Assembly (NCBI RefSeq): GCF_014203235.1
Contig: NZ_JACHIN010000014.1
Span: 202,355 to 266,354, forward strand
Origin: Nonomuraea endophytica
GTDB taxonomy: Bacteria; Actinomycetota; Actinomycetes; Streptosporangiales; Streptosporangiaceae
Length of the DNA stretch: 64,000 nucleotides
Reading direction: 5' to 3'
Under the pieces are notes generated by a model. That model saw nothing but the letters and a program-made list of their open reading frames with translations. It made no database searches and was not told the origin of the DNA. The translations under genes and the position numbers were made by a program. Below, one piece after another: positions 40,231 to 50,499 of the stretch (the first letter of the stretch is position 1; each line of letters opens with the position of its first letter).

Positions 40231-41169
40231 CTAGGCGGCCAGCTGGAGGCCGAGGCTGGTGAGGTTGGTACGGGCCCAGTCGAGCTCCTCCGCGAGGAGG
40301 GACACCAGAGCGCCAGGGCCCTTGGCGCGACCGGGGACGATGAGGTTGTGGGTCTCGACCTCGATGTGCGCCGTGCCGTTGACCGCCCCGGACAGCATCG
40401 CCGTCAGCGTGTCATGGAGTACGGCGCCGGTGCTCGGGTTCTCGTCGGTGTGGTTGTGCACGTGGCCCAGCTTGACCACGGGCGCACCGGCGGCCGCCAA
40501 GCCGCGCAGAGCAGCACCGGGCTCCTCCGCACCACAGGCCAGATGACAGGCGTCCAGGCACACACCGAGATGCTCGGAGTCGATGCCACAGACCCGCTCC
40601 AGCGCCTGCTCGGTCGTCTCCAGCACACACCCGGGCCACGGCTCGAACCCGACCCGGATCGTCTTCCCGGTGACGCTGTAGATGCCGCGGAGCTCGCGCG
40701 CCAGCCGTTCCAGCCGCTTGGTGGCGATCGTGTGCAGATCGGACGGCCAGTCGCGCCGCCACCCGATCGGAATCGTGGAGATGCTCCCGAACCGCACATC
40801 CTCCGGCAGCAGGAACGCCAGGATCTTGGCCAGGGCCATCGTGTAGCGGTAGCGCTCGGGCTTGGCCCAGTCGGGGCCCGGAACCTCCTGGTTGCGGCCG
40901 CCGGTCCCGTTGAGGCTGACGACCTCAAGCCCGCGTTCCTCCAGGGAACGGCGCAGGCGTACCAGCTCAATGCGGTCAGCCGTCAGATGATCGGCCACGG
41001 CGGGCGACAGCCACAGCCCGATCCCCATGCGCTCCACCCCAAGCCGCTTGCGCACCGGTACGGCGTAGCGGGTCAGGTGGGCGATCAGGTTCTCGAGGTC
41101 TTCCGCGGGGTGCACGCCTGCGTTGTAGGCCAGGTGAACGAGCGTTCCGTCGTCGTGACGCAGGCGCAT
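40231..41169 (-). CDS. EboE-like metabolite traffic protein (xylose-isomerase-like TIM barrel)
   Basis: A 312-residue protein. ATG 41169 opens MRLRHDDGTLVHLAYNAGVHPAEDLE (start and HPAEDLE motif match EboE-type proteins). Then comes GIGLWLSPAVADHL, VVSLNGTGG, SISTIPIGWRRDWP, IRVGFEPWPGCVLE, GVCLDACHLACG and KLGHVHNH, placing Glu, Asp and His ligands as in sugar-isomerase-type barrels. EboE normally belongs to the eboABCDEF cluster (scytonemin and related metabolite export), but no other ebo gene is in this window. The function here is open. Confidence 0.72.
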   Translation of the reverse strand: MRLRHDDGTLVHLAYNAGVHPAEDLENLIAHLTRYAVPVRKRLGVERMGIGLWLSPAVADHLTADRIELVRLRRSLEERGLEVVSLNGTGGRNQEVPGPDWAKPERYRYTMALAKILAFLLPEDVRFGSISTIPIGWRRDWPSDLHTIATKRLERLARELRGIYSVTGKTIRVGFEPWPGCVLETTEQALERVCGIDSEHLGVCLDACHLACGAEEPGAALRGLAAAGAPVVKLGHVHNHTDENPSTGAVLHDTLTAMLSGAVNGTAHIEVETHNLIVPGRAKGPGALVSLLAEELDWARTNLTSLGLQLAA

Positions 41170-41807
41170 CGGCTTCCTCCACGGCTTGCACTGGTGTTGT
41201 TCCGGTCGCCCGCCTCGGGATAGCGCGGCCACTGTCCGAGCATGTCTGCTCCCGGGTGGCCGACGCGTCCGCCCTGAGTTGATTCCTCACTACTCCCCAG
41301 GGAGCAGCCTCACGGTAGGCGCACCTTCTTGTGGCGCACTTGGACGAGACTTGGCGACCTCATGCTCTACGCAGTGTAGTACTACCTGCCGTGGTGATAC
41401 ACCCCGTCTGCCCAACGATTCGGAAACATTGCCGCCCACCCCACCCCACCACCGAAACCCTTCCCCCCAACCCCCACCAACACCCCAGAACCCCCACCAC
41501 CCAGTCCTGGGCGTAGCAGCAGCCGCAGACGCCGGCGGCCAAGGTGTGGACGCCTGGGAGGCGGTGACCATGCAAGCGGTGGCCGAGGAGGTAGTGACCC
41601 GGGAGGCAGTACCCGGAAGGTGACGGCCTAGGAGGGGGTTGGCCCAGGAACTGGTTGGCCCAGGAGGGGGTTGGCCTAGAGGTGAAGACCTTGGGTCACG
41701 GGGAGCCTGGGCAAGTGTGCGCGCGTCACGGCGGGGAGCGGTGAGGCGGAGGAGCGTGCCCCTGGAGGGCCGTGCAGGCACGACGGCGGGTGGGGCCGAC
41801 CAGGCTT

Positions 41808-41935
41808 GCCGTAACCGATACAAGGCGTGAGAGCGGCGCCGTAACCGATACAAGGCGTGAGAGCGGCGCCGTAACGGATACAAGGCGTGAGAGCGGCGCC
41901 GTAACGGACACAAGGGCGTGGGCGGCACCGCATCG
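41808..41935. repeat. 30-bp tandem repeat, 4 copies
   Basis: The unit starts GCCGTAACCGATACAAGGCG at 41808, 41838 and 41868 (the last with ACGG), and a fourth, more divergent copy begins at 41898. The first three are nearly identical. Confidence 0.88.
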
Positions 41936-41961
41936 AACGAAAAGCGCCCGAACGCGCGAAA

Positions 41962-41991
41962 GAGCCCCCGCGGAAAAACCCGCGGGGGCTC
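41962..41991 (-). terminator. terminator of clpC
   Basis: A 12-bp perfect stem, GAGCCCCCGCGG with CCGCGGGGGCTC, around an A-rich loop lies 17 bp beyond the clpC stop. A T-run follows on the minus strand. Confidence 0.85.
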
Positions 41992-42007
41992 GATCAAACT
42001 GAGCGGA

Positions 42008-44512
<2,505 letters not shown>

Positions 44513-44694
44513 CTCGTCGCTCCTCACAGAGCGGTCAGTCAGGCCGGTTTAGTCCGGTCCCGTCATCCCGCATGCTAGCCCTGGCTCGGCGAACCGTGCC
44601 CACTGCCGCTGACACGCTCTATAGCAGAGACGTTCCCCGAGAGCAGGGCGTTCACCCTCCATCCAACTACCGTTCGGGGGTGGTGTGTTCCCGA

Positions 44695-44709
44695 TACGCC
44701 GCAAGCGAA
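44695..44709 (-). promoter_or_regulatory. candidate ClgR operator upstream of clpC
   Basis: TTCGCTTGCGGCGTA on the minus strand matches the CGC-N5-GCG core reported for ClgR, the activator of clp genes in actinobacteria. It lies about 90 bp upstream of the likely start point of clpC transcription. Confidence 0.5.
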
Positions 44710-45059
44710 CGAGGTTTAGGACGCCCTCGGCGGAGCGTCGGGAAATTACCGCCCGCCACGCGTACGGACCGCCACGACGAGGCGCCGGACACATCCGTAA
44801 GCCGTACTTGACATCCTATGGCCTCCCGGCAAGCGGTTGGCATGCGATCAGCCAGCGACTCCGCACTGATCGGCATTCAGGAATCAAGGACGCGTAAACC
44901 GCGAGTGCATCGGCAAATCCGGCTGCGGGGAGTGAGTACTCCCGCGGTACGGCGGAGCGAAATCGTCGGGAATCACAGGTACCAAATGCGGCACAATGGG
45001 CCCCCAGGTCCACGATGCGAGACGCGCAAACCAGGACAAAGACCGCCCTAAAAAACGAT

Positions 45060-45110
45060 CATGCGCTTATGGCAGTCGCCGGGGTTCTAGGCAACTGTCA
45101 TAAGCGCATG
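45060..45110 (-). terminator. rho-independent terminator of lsr2
   Basis: CATGCGCTTATG and CATAAGCGCATG form a perfect 12-bp stem, extended by GCAGT/ACTGT pairing, followed on the minus strand by a TTTTTT run. It starts 18 bp beyond the lsr2 stop. Confidence 0.9.
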
Positions 45111-45127
45111 GTCCATCGCGACAGCGG

Positions 45128-45460
45128 TTAGTGCGCTGCTTCGTACTTCTCCACCACGGTGGAGGCGATGCGGCCGCGCTCGCTGACGGGCAGGCCGTGA
45201 GCCTTGGCCCACTGCCTGATCTCGGAGCTCTTCTCGCGGGTCATCGCGCGCTGCCCGCCGCGACCCCGACGACGCGTGGAGACGGCACCGCCGCGCCGAG
45301 CGTGCTGCACGAAAGGCGAGAGCGCATCCCTCAGCTTCTTGGCGTTAACGTCACTGAGGTCAATCTCATACGAAGCGCCGTCAATAGCGAAGCTGACCGT
45401 CTCATTGGCCTCGCCCCCATCGAGGTCATCGATGAGAATCTCCTGGATCTGCTTGGCCAT
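45128..45460 (-). CDS. lsr2: Lsr2 nucleoid-associated protein
   Basis: A 110-residue xenogeneic silencer that bridges DNA and binds AT-rich minor grooves. The N-terminal dimerisation domain shows QEILIDDLDGGEANETVSFA and SYEIDLSDVNAKKLRDAL. The basic linker is ARRGGAVSTRRRGRGGQ. The C-terminal DNA-binding domain carries IRQWAKAHGLPVSERGRI with the AT-hook-like RGR motif. A clear promoter lies at 45504 and a strong terminator at 45060, so it is monocistronic. Confidence 0.96.
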   Translation of the reverse strand: MAKQIQEILIDDLDGGEANETVSFAIDGASYEIDLSDVNAKKLRDALSPFVQHARRGGAVSTRRRGRGGQRAMTREKSSEIRQWAKAHGLPVSERGRIASTVVEKYEAAH

Positions 45461-45936
45461 CTACGCAATCCTTTCCCGGAGCATTGTTTCATTCGCCTGC
45501 CCAAACATATACCCGGAAAGGCGCTAAGACAATTCAGCGAGACACGGATTCGGCTGACTCGCGGATCAGTTGTGGTTCTCGACCCGATCCTGGCGGTTTG
45601 ACCACCGGGCGGCGAGGGTCGGCGGGGCGCCTTCAGCGCACGCCAAAGTCGAAGGGGCCGGTGACTCCAGCCGGTGTCACGGCGGCCGCCAATGCTTCCG
45701 TAAGGCCTTCCATTCGTCCTCGGCCCGCGCGCCGATCCGGGTTTCCACGGCGGCGGATTTCCCGGGAGCCGGCTGAACGCCTCGGGCGCGGCGCCGCGCG
45801 TGGGGGCCGTGTGGCGGACTACCGCCGTCGCCAGACCATAGCGCCACGCGGATGCCACCCGTGCCGCAGGCCGCCGACAAGGGGTGACCCGGGCGACTGA
45901 CAGCCTAATGCCAGTCTCTCCAGGCTCCTTACCGGA
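45461..45936. other. 476-bp intergenic region upstream of lsr2
   Basis: The lsr2 promoter occupies the first 75 bp. The remainder (45580-45936) shows no recognisable gene, only a weak GTGAC...GTCAC dyad near 45660. Confidence 0.5.
45504..45532 (-). promoter_or_regulatory. sigma-70-type promoter of lsr2
   Basis: On the minus strand TTGTCT (45527-45532) and TATGTT (45504-45509) are separated by exactly 17 bp, about 45 bp upstream of the lsr2 ATG. A GGAAAGGA ribosome site follows. Confidence 0.7.
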
Positions 45937-46455
45937 TCAAGGGAAATTTTTTGGGCTATCCGGCCTGCCCAGGTCTTTGACCACCCGCGTTCCCGCCAGC
46001 CGGTCATGCGGACCACGCAGCTGGGGACGGTCGATGAGGATGAGCATCCCCACGCCGAAGGCGATCACCGCGGCCCCCAGATCGAGCACCGGAATGCCCA
46101 TCAACATGGTCGGCCCCGGATACAGCAGCGAACGTTTCAGCAGCCCACGGGAGGTGACAACGGCGCCGTCCGCCGGAATCACGCGAATCCGCATGATCGC
46201 CTGCCCGAAGGTGCGGCCGCCCGTGGAATGCGACACCCAGTCGTAGACCGTATAGACAAGGCCGGCGCCAAACCAAGCGATGACCTCGGGCCAGCGGCCC
46301 CCGAAGAGCTCCAGCAGCCCTACAGACCGGAAGAGTGTCCACAGCCCGATGAACAGAATGTAATAGAACACGCCGAAGACCAGGGCCTCAATGAGGCGCG
46401 CGACCAGCCGCTCCCACCATTCGGCGGTCACTGCTCGTTGGGCGGGCGCGGCCAT
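45937..46455 (-). CDS. RDD family membrane protein
   Basis: A 172-residue membrane protein. The RDD domain shows WWERLVARLIEALVFGVF (the R...D/E pattern, with Glu in place of the usual first Asp), a second helix VIAWFGAGLVYTVYDWV, the conserved GGRTFGQAIMRIRVI loop and an Arg-Asp pair in IDRPQLRGPHDRLAGTRVV. Function of RDD proteins is poorly known; some act in ion or solute transport. It is downstream of a second, longer RDD gene (46570-47820), and the terminator at 46526 separates them. Confidence 0.85.
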   Translation of the reverse strand: MAAPAQRAVTAEWWERLVARLIEALVFGVFYYILFIGLWTLFRSVGLLELFGGRWPEVIAWFGAGLVYTVYDWVSHSTGGRTFGQAIMRIRVIPADGAVVTSRGLLKRSLLYPGPTMLMGIPVLDLGAAVIAFGVGMLILIDRPQLRGPHDRLAGTRVVKDLGRPDSPKNFP

Positions 46456-46525
46456 AGCCTCAACCTCTCGACGGCCTTTAGATCGGCTGTCCCCTCATTC
46501 TGATACTCCACGGCGCCACATGAAA

Positions 46526-46552
46526 CAGGGGCCACCCTGGCGGTGACCCCTG
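46526..46552 (-). terminator. hairpin terminator downstream of the long RDD gene
   Basis: CAGGGG-C-CACC pairs with GGTG-A-CCCCTG around CTGGC, starting 18 bp after the stop at 46570. Confidence 0.65.
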
Positions 46553-46569
46553 AATCCATGACACGACCG

Positions 46570-47820
46570 CTACTTGATCTTGACCACCACGGTACGGGCG
46601 ACCTTGTCGGCGAACGTCTGCTGCAGCGGCTTGTCCCACAGCTGCGAGGCGCCGTTCAGCGCGACGAAGATGTAGCCGAGCCAGCCGAGGAACGGGATGC
46701 CCGAGATCAGGTATCCGCCCCACGTCACGCCGGCCCGCTTCAGCGCGACGTCGGTGGACAGCCCGCCGGGCGGCATGGCGCCGCCGACCGGGACGATCTT
46801 GATGCCCATGACGATCTTGCCGAGCGTCTGCCCGTTCATCTTGGTCATGATCAGCTCGTAGGCGATGTAGATCGCCCCGAGCAGCACACCCGAGATGAGC
46901 CCGATGACCACCGAGCCGAAGATGCCCGAGCTGGAGCCGTCGAGCGAGCTGTAGGTCGCCAGGAACAGGCCGGCCATGATCAGCGTGATCACCCAGTAGA
47001 CGATGCCGAAGAGCACACCGTCGATGATTCGGGCGACCAGACGCTGCCACCACTCGGCCAGCGGCGCGGGCGCGCCGGGCGGCTGGACGCCCACCGGCTG
47101 ACCGTACGCCTGGCCGTAGCCGGGCTGGAAGCCCTGCTGGCCATAGCCCTGCGGCTGCTGTGGCTGGCCGTAACCCTGCTGCGGCTGCTGCTGGCCGTAG
47201 CCAGGCTGACCGTAGCCCGGCTGGGCGTACTGCTGGCCGGACGGGGCCTGCTGGCCGTAGCCGGGCTGCTGCTGACCGTAGCCAGGTTGCGAACCGGGCT
47301 GCTGACCGTAACCAGGCTGCTGCTGGCCATAGCCGGGCTGCTGCTGGCCGTAACCCGGCTGGGAGCCGGGCTGCTGACCGTAACCGGGCTGCTGGCCGTA
47401 CTCCGGCTGCTGCTGACCGTAGCCGGGCTGCGAGCCCTGCTGCTGGCCATAGCCAGGCTGCTGCTGGCCGTAACCGGGCTGGGAGCCGGGCTGCTGGCCG
47501 TACTCGGGCTGCTGCTGGCCGTAGCCAGGCTGCGACTGAGCCTGCTGACCATAGCCAGGCTGCTGCTGGCCGTAGCCGGGCTGCTGACCGTATCCCTGCT
47601 GCTGGCCGTACTGGGGCTGCTGACCGTAACCGGGCTGGGAGCCGGACTGCTGTCCGTATCCCTGCTGGCCGTAGGGGTCGCCGTCTTGGCGGTAACCCAC
47701 GACGGTCACGTCCGGGTCGGGCTCGCCCTGTGCGTGGCCCGCGTTGTGCTGTCCGTATTCGGGGGTCCCGGAGTTGTCGCCGGGATCGTCCTGTGGATAC
47801 GGCGGCTGTCCGGTGCTCAC
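46570..47820 (-). CDS. RDD family membrane protein with a long YGQQ-repeat N-terminal domain
   Basis: A 416-residue protein. GTG 47820 (MSTGQPPYPQDDPGDNSG) follows GAGGTGA. Residues ~50-240 are an extended low-complexity tract of 5-7 residue units (GYGQQQP, GSQPGYGQQ, EYGQQ) rich in Tyr, Gln, Gly and Pro. The C-terminal ~160 residues are a three-helix RDD domain: EWWQRLVARIIDGVLFGIVYW (RIIDGVLF), AYELIMTKMNGQTLGKIVMG, and a final helix GIPFLGWLGYIFV. The tail is probably cytosolic. The composition resembles prion-like, phase-separating tracts (for example FUS), but it may simply be a spacer or wall-facing domain. Confidence 0.85.
   Translation of the reverse strand: MSTGQPPYPQDDPGDNSGTPEYGQHNAGHAQGEPDPDVTVVGYRQDGDPYGQQGYGQQSGSQPGYGQQPQYGQQQGYGQQPGYGQQQPGYGQQAQSQPGYGQQQPEYGQQPGSQPGYGQQQPGYGQQQGSQPGYGQQQPEYGQQPGYGQQPGSQPGYGQQQPGYGQQQPGYGQQPGSQPGYGQQQPGYGQQAPSGQQYAQPGYGQPGYGQQQPQQGYGQPQQPQGYGQQGFQPGYGQAYGQPVGVQPPGAPAPLAEWWQRLVARIIDGVLFGIVYWVITLIMAGLFLATYSSLDGSSSGIFGSVVIGLISGVLLGAIYIAYELIMTKMNGQTLGKIVMGIKIVPVGGAMPPGGLSTDVALKRAGVTWGGYLISGIPFLGWLGYIFVALNGASQLWDKPLQQTFADKVARTVVVKIK
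47098..47672 (-). repeat. YGQQ-coding repeat tract in the RDD gene
   Basis: About 570 bp of imperfect 15-27 bp repeats built around CTGCTGGCCGTA (plus strand), encoding GYGQQ-type units. Synonymous variation between copies shows the protein repeat is older than the DNA-level arrays elsewhere in the window. Confidence 0.85.
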
Positions 47821-47905
47821 CGTGTCACCTCGCTTCGAGTGTGCATGTGGCACATGTCAGGACACATGCCTTAGCTGCCCAACGTATCGACATAGGTATC
47901 TACAA

Positions 47906-48475
47906 TCACCTTTCCCTTTGGTCGAGGTCCGAGTCAAACGACGGCAGGTGGAGCAACATCCTGGTGTTGCCCAGGGTGTTGGGCTTGACGTGCTCCAAGT
48001 CGAGGAACTCGGCTACGCCCTCGTCATAGGAGGCGAGCAGCTCGGCATAGACCTCGGGAGATACCGGCGTGCCCTGGATCGGGCGGAACCCATGCGCGGC
48101 GAAGAAATCCACCGCGAATGTCAGGCAGAACACCCGCCGCAGGCCGAGTTCGCGGGCCGTTCCGATCAAAGCGGTAACGATTTGACCCCCAACTCCGAGA
48201 CCGCGGGTGTCGGGGTCGACCGCCACGGTGCGAATCTCGGCGAGGTCCTCCCACAACACGTGCAGAGCACCGCATCCGACGACCTGCCCGTCACGCTCGG
48301 CCACCCAGAACTCCTGGACGTGCTCGTAAAGCGTGACCGTGGCTTTTTCCAGCAGGCGCGGCCCGGCTCCGGCATAGGTGTCGACCAGGCGCCTGATCGT
48401 CCGGACGTCCGGCGTGCGAGCTCGCCTGACGACGACCTCGATGTCGGGTACCGCCCGTTCGGCGACCTGTTCCAT
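47906..48475 (-). CDS. argA: GNAT acetyltransferase, amino-acid N-acetyltransferase (ArgA-like)
   Basis: A 189-residue short N-acetylglutamate synthase candidate of the actinobacterial type: EVVVRRARTPDVRTIRRLVD, LLEKATVTLYEHVQEFWVAE, CGALHVLWEDLAEIRTVAVDP and the acetyl-CoA loop TRGLGVGGQIV. RRVFCLTFAVDFFAAHGF matches the ArgA/NAGS GNAT family. It would start arginine synthesis from glutamate. No other arg gene is adjacent. The symbol is based on family resemblance. Confidence 0.82.
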   Translation of the reverse strand: MEQVAERAVPDIEVVVRRARTPDVRTIRRLVDTYAGAGPRLLEKATVTLYEHVQEFWVAERDGQVVGCGALHVLWEDLAEIRTVAVDPDTRGLGVGGQIVTALIGTARELGLRRVFCLTFAVDFFAAHGFRPIQGTPVSPEVYAELLASYDEGVAEFLDLEHVKPNTLGNTRMLLHLPSFDSDLDQRER

Positions 48476-48754
48476 GGCACTTCAGAGTACAGACGCAATT
48501 ACGGCTGCCCCCTATTTACCCACCTACTTCCTCAACCATCTCATCTAGTGGACGAGCATGCCCGACAACAGGCGTCGCCCCCTCAACCATCAGGCGAATA
48601 GCCGGTGACGAGGAAAGACTCCCCCGGTGACGCCGAACCTCACGTACGTCCCACACACCCGCAAAGTGCGCATAAAGTCGCTCTTGTACGGCGGAGCACG
48701 TGATCCCCCCGTGACACTTCAGTTGTGAAACCTCAACAGACTTGGCAGTTCTGG

Positions 48755-48783
48755 TTGAGCACGAACCTGGAGTGCACTAGTGT
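48755..48783 (+). promoter_or_regulatory. promoter of the riboswitch-NlpC/P60 transcript
   Basis: TTGAGC (48755-48760) and TAGTGT (48778-48783) are separated by 17 bp. Transcription would begin near 48790, just ahead of the riboswitch. Confidence 0.65.
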
Positions 48784-48811
48784 CCAGCGTCGATGTCCCC
48801 CGTGCTCCGGC

Positions 48812-48950
48812 GCGGGGCGGCACGCCTAATCCCCTCCCCTGGGGAGCCGGGGACCCGCCAGTGGCCGCAGGCCATCCCGGGGTGAATCCGAGCCACGGCT
48901 CGGTAGGGCTGCTCCGGCCCGAACCCGTCAGCTAACCCGGTAGGCGGCCA
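48812..48950 (+). ncRNA. c-di-AMP riboswitch (ydaO/yuaA type)
   Basis: The leader carries the family's most conserved segments: GGGGTGAATCC (about 48874-48884), GGTAGGG, and CCCGAACCCGTCAGCTAACC (48919-48938). The closing helix P1 can form between CGCCTA (48823-48828) and TAGGCG (48941-48946). It ends 16 bp before the NlpC/P60 GTG and just upstream of its ribosome site, so c-di-AMP binding would most likely switch the gene off. Actinobacterial rpf and NlpC/P60 genes are the usual targets. The 5' boundary is approximate. Confidence 0.9.
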
Positions 48951-48966
48951 TGAGAGGAGCTGGTTG

Positions 48967-50010
48967 GTGAAGCGCACGCGCAACCGCGAAGGGAAGCCCG
49001 CGGGCAAGCACGCCCGCCCTCCCGAACCAGGCATCAGGAAGCGGCTGGTCGTCCTCACGGCAGCCGTAGCCGCGGTGACGTTCACCGTCACGCCTCTCGG
49101 TTCCGCAGCCGCCGATCCGAAGCCGTCGCTCAAGCAGCTTTCCGAGCAGGCCGAGAAGCTCCACACGGAGATCGAGACGCTCAGCGAGCAGTTCAACGGC
49201 CAGCGGGTGAAGCTCAAGGACGCCCAGAAGGCCGTCGACGCCGCCAAGAAGACGCTGGCCTCCAGCGAGGCCGATCTCGCCGCCAAGCGTCAGCGGGCCG
49301 GCATGCTCGCCCAGAGCGAGTACATGATGGGCGGCTTCAGCCGCGCCCTCGCCTTCGCCGCCTCCGACGACCCCGAGCTCTTCCTCGACCGCGCCGCGAC
49401 CAGCTACGCGCTGGAGCAGCAGCAGGGCGAGGAGGTCAACCAGGTCACCCGCGCCAGGGCACTGGCCGAGCAGGCCCAGTCCGAGGCCAAGACCCGCATC
49501 GACAAGGTCACCGAGATCGTCGAGGACCTGGACGCGCGCCGCGACAAGATCGGCAAGCTGGTCAAGAAGGTCGAGAGCGACCTGTTCCAGCGGGCCATCG
49601 GCGAGGCCGGCCGGCCGGGCACCCGCGCGGTGCGGGTCAGCCTGCCGATCAGCGGCTCCGGCAAGGCGGCCGAGGCGGCCAGGTGGGCGCTGACCCAGCA
49701 GCTCAAGCCATACGTGTGGGGCGCCGAGGGGCCCAGCTCCTACGACTGCTCCGGTCTGGTCATGGCGGCCTACCAGCGGGTCGGCATCTCGCTGCCGCAC
49801 TACACCGGTGACCAGTGGACTGCCGGCACCCGCATCTCCCGCGAGGAGCTGCGCCCCGGTGACCTGGTGTTCTTCTACAGCGACCTGCACCACGTCGGCA
49901 TCTACGTCGGCGGCGGCATGATGGTGCACGCACCGCAGACCGGCGACGTCGTGCGCCTGGCCTCGATCTCACGCCGCCCATGGGCGGGCGCGGTCCGCAT
50001 CGCGGACTGA
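48967..50010 (+). CDS. secreted NlpC/P60 peptidoglycan endopeptidase with coiled coil (RipA/Cwl-type)
   Basis: A 347-residue exported DL-endopeptidase. GTG 48967 has GAGGAG about 8 nt upstream. A long basic N-terminus precedes the signal segment (RLVVLTAAVAAVTFTVTP). Residues ~55-215 are coiled coil (LSEQAEKLHTEIETLSEQF). The C-terminal NlpC/P60 domain has the catalytic Cys in SSYDCSGLVMAAY, His in HHVGIYVGGG and His in MVHAPQTGD. The riboswitch links its expression to c-di-AMP. Its stop codon region is duplicated at the start of a long repeat array. Confidence 0.95.
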   Translation: MKRTRNREGKPAGKHARPPEPGIRKRLVVLTAAVAAVTFTVTPLGSAAADPKPSLKQLSEQAEKLHTEIETLSEQFNGQRVKLKDAQKAVDAAKKTLASSEADLAAKRQRAGMLAQSEYMMGGFSRALAFAASDDPELFLDRAATSYALEQQQGEEVNQVTRARALAEQAQSEAKTRIDKVTEIVEDLDARRDKIGKLVKKVESDLFQRAIGEAGRPGTRAVRVSLPISGSGKAAEAARWALTQQLKPYVWGAEGPSSYDCSGLVMAAYQRVGISLPHYTGDQWTAGTRISREELRPGDLVFFYSDLHHVGIYVGGGMMVHAPQTGDVVRLASISRRPWAGAVRIAD

Positions 50011-50037
50011 CCCAACCGAAGAGCTGACCCAACCGAA
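50005..50037 (+). repeat. 17-bp duplication including the NlpC/P60 stop codon
   Basis: CTGACCCAACCGAAGAG is followed directly by CTGACCCAACCGAAGGG. The first copy contains the TGA stop of the NlpC/P60 gene. Confidence 0.85.
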
Positions 50038-50410
50038 GGGACTGCCCGCCAAGAGATCGCGAGCGGACCGCCAAGAGATCGCGAGCGGACCGCCGGGAGA
50101 CCGCGGGCGGACCGTGAGGAGACCGCGGGAGACCGCGGGCGGACCGTGAGGAGACCGCGGGAGACCGCGGGCGGACCGTGAGGAGACCGCGGGAGACCGC
50201 GGGCGGACCGCGGGCGGACCGCGGGCGGACCGTGAGGAAACCGCGGGAGACCGCGGGCGGACCGTGAGGAAACCGCGGGCGGACCGCGGGCGGACCGTGA
50301 GGAAACCGCGGGAGACCGCGGGCGGACCGTGAGGAAACCGCGGGAGACCGCGGGCGGACCGTGAGGAAACCGCGGGAGACCGCGGGCGGACCGTGAGGAG
50401 ACCGCGGGCT
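50038..50410. repeat. complex tandem array of 32-bp and 11-bp units
   Basis: The major unit joins GACCGTGAGGAGACCGCGGG with AGACCGCGGGCG (32 bp) and recurs about eight times. GACCGCGGGCG (11 bp) is inserted as extra single or double units. The left edge (50043-50090) is an older variant with GCCAAGAGATCGCGAGCGGA repeated twice. AGGAGA and AGGAAA variants alternate in blocks, indicating stepwise expansion. Confidence 0.9.
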
Positions 50411-50457
50411 GACTCCGTCAGGAGCCGGGCAGCACCCGGTCTCACGCCAGCCAAAAC

Positions 50458-50486
50458 CGACCCCGCCGGTCCAACCGGCGGGGTCG
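50458..50486. terminator. bidirectional terminator hairpin
   Basis: CGACCCCGCCGGT and ACCGGCGGGGTCG form a perfect 13-bp stem around CCA, between the NlpC/P60 gene and the convergent small LuxR-type gene (stop 50500). Confidence 0.85.
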
Positions 50487-50499
50487 GGTCTCAGCCCTG

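Larger units (their letters stand above)
41170..42007. other. 838-bp gene-free stretch between the EboE-like gene and clpC
   Basis: Contains a C-rich run at about 41425-41512 (CCACCCC, CCCCCCAACCCCC), degenerate GGAGGGGGTTGGCC repeats at 41629-41680, the 30-bp repeat at 41808 and the clpC terminator at 41962. Open frames here have extreme proline/arginine composition and no credible starts. Confidence 0.55.
44513..45127. other. 615-bp non-coding leader/intergenic region upstream of clpC
   Basis: No gene seen. It holds a TATAGA -10-like element on the minus strand (44618-44623), the ClgR-like box at 44695, a hairpin GCGGGGAGT...ACTCCCGC at about 44927-44948 of unknown role, and the lsr2 terminator at 45060. 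Confidence 0.55.
48476..48966. other. 491-bp regulatory region before the NlpC/P60 gene
   Basis: No protein gene. The right half is the promoter (48755) and riboswitch (48812) of the NlpC/P60 gene. The left half (48480-48750) shows nothing definite beyond the space for the argA promoter. Confidence 0.6.
50011..50499. other. 489-bp intergenic region filled by repeats
   Basis: Almost all of it is the stop-codon duplication, the tandem array at 50038-50410 and the terminator at 50458. Open frames through the array (SRGFLTVRPRSP-type) are repeat artefacts. Confidence 0.7.

Noticed and set aside
45580..45936. A gene between lsr2 and the RDD gene
   Set aside because: Frames are short, arginine-rich and lack starts with ribosome sites.
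50038..50410. Minus-strand open frame rich in SRGFLTVRPRSP repeats as a repeat protein
   Set aside because: It exists only because the unit length keeps several frames open. It lacks a credible start and ends against a terminator.
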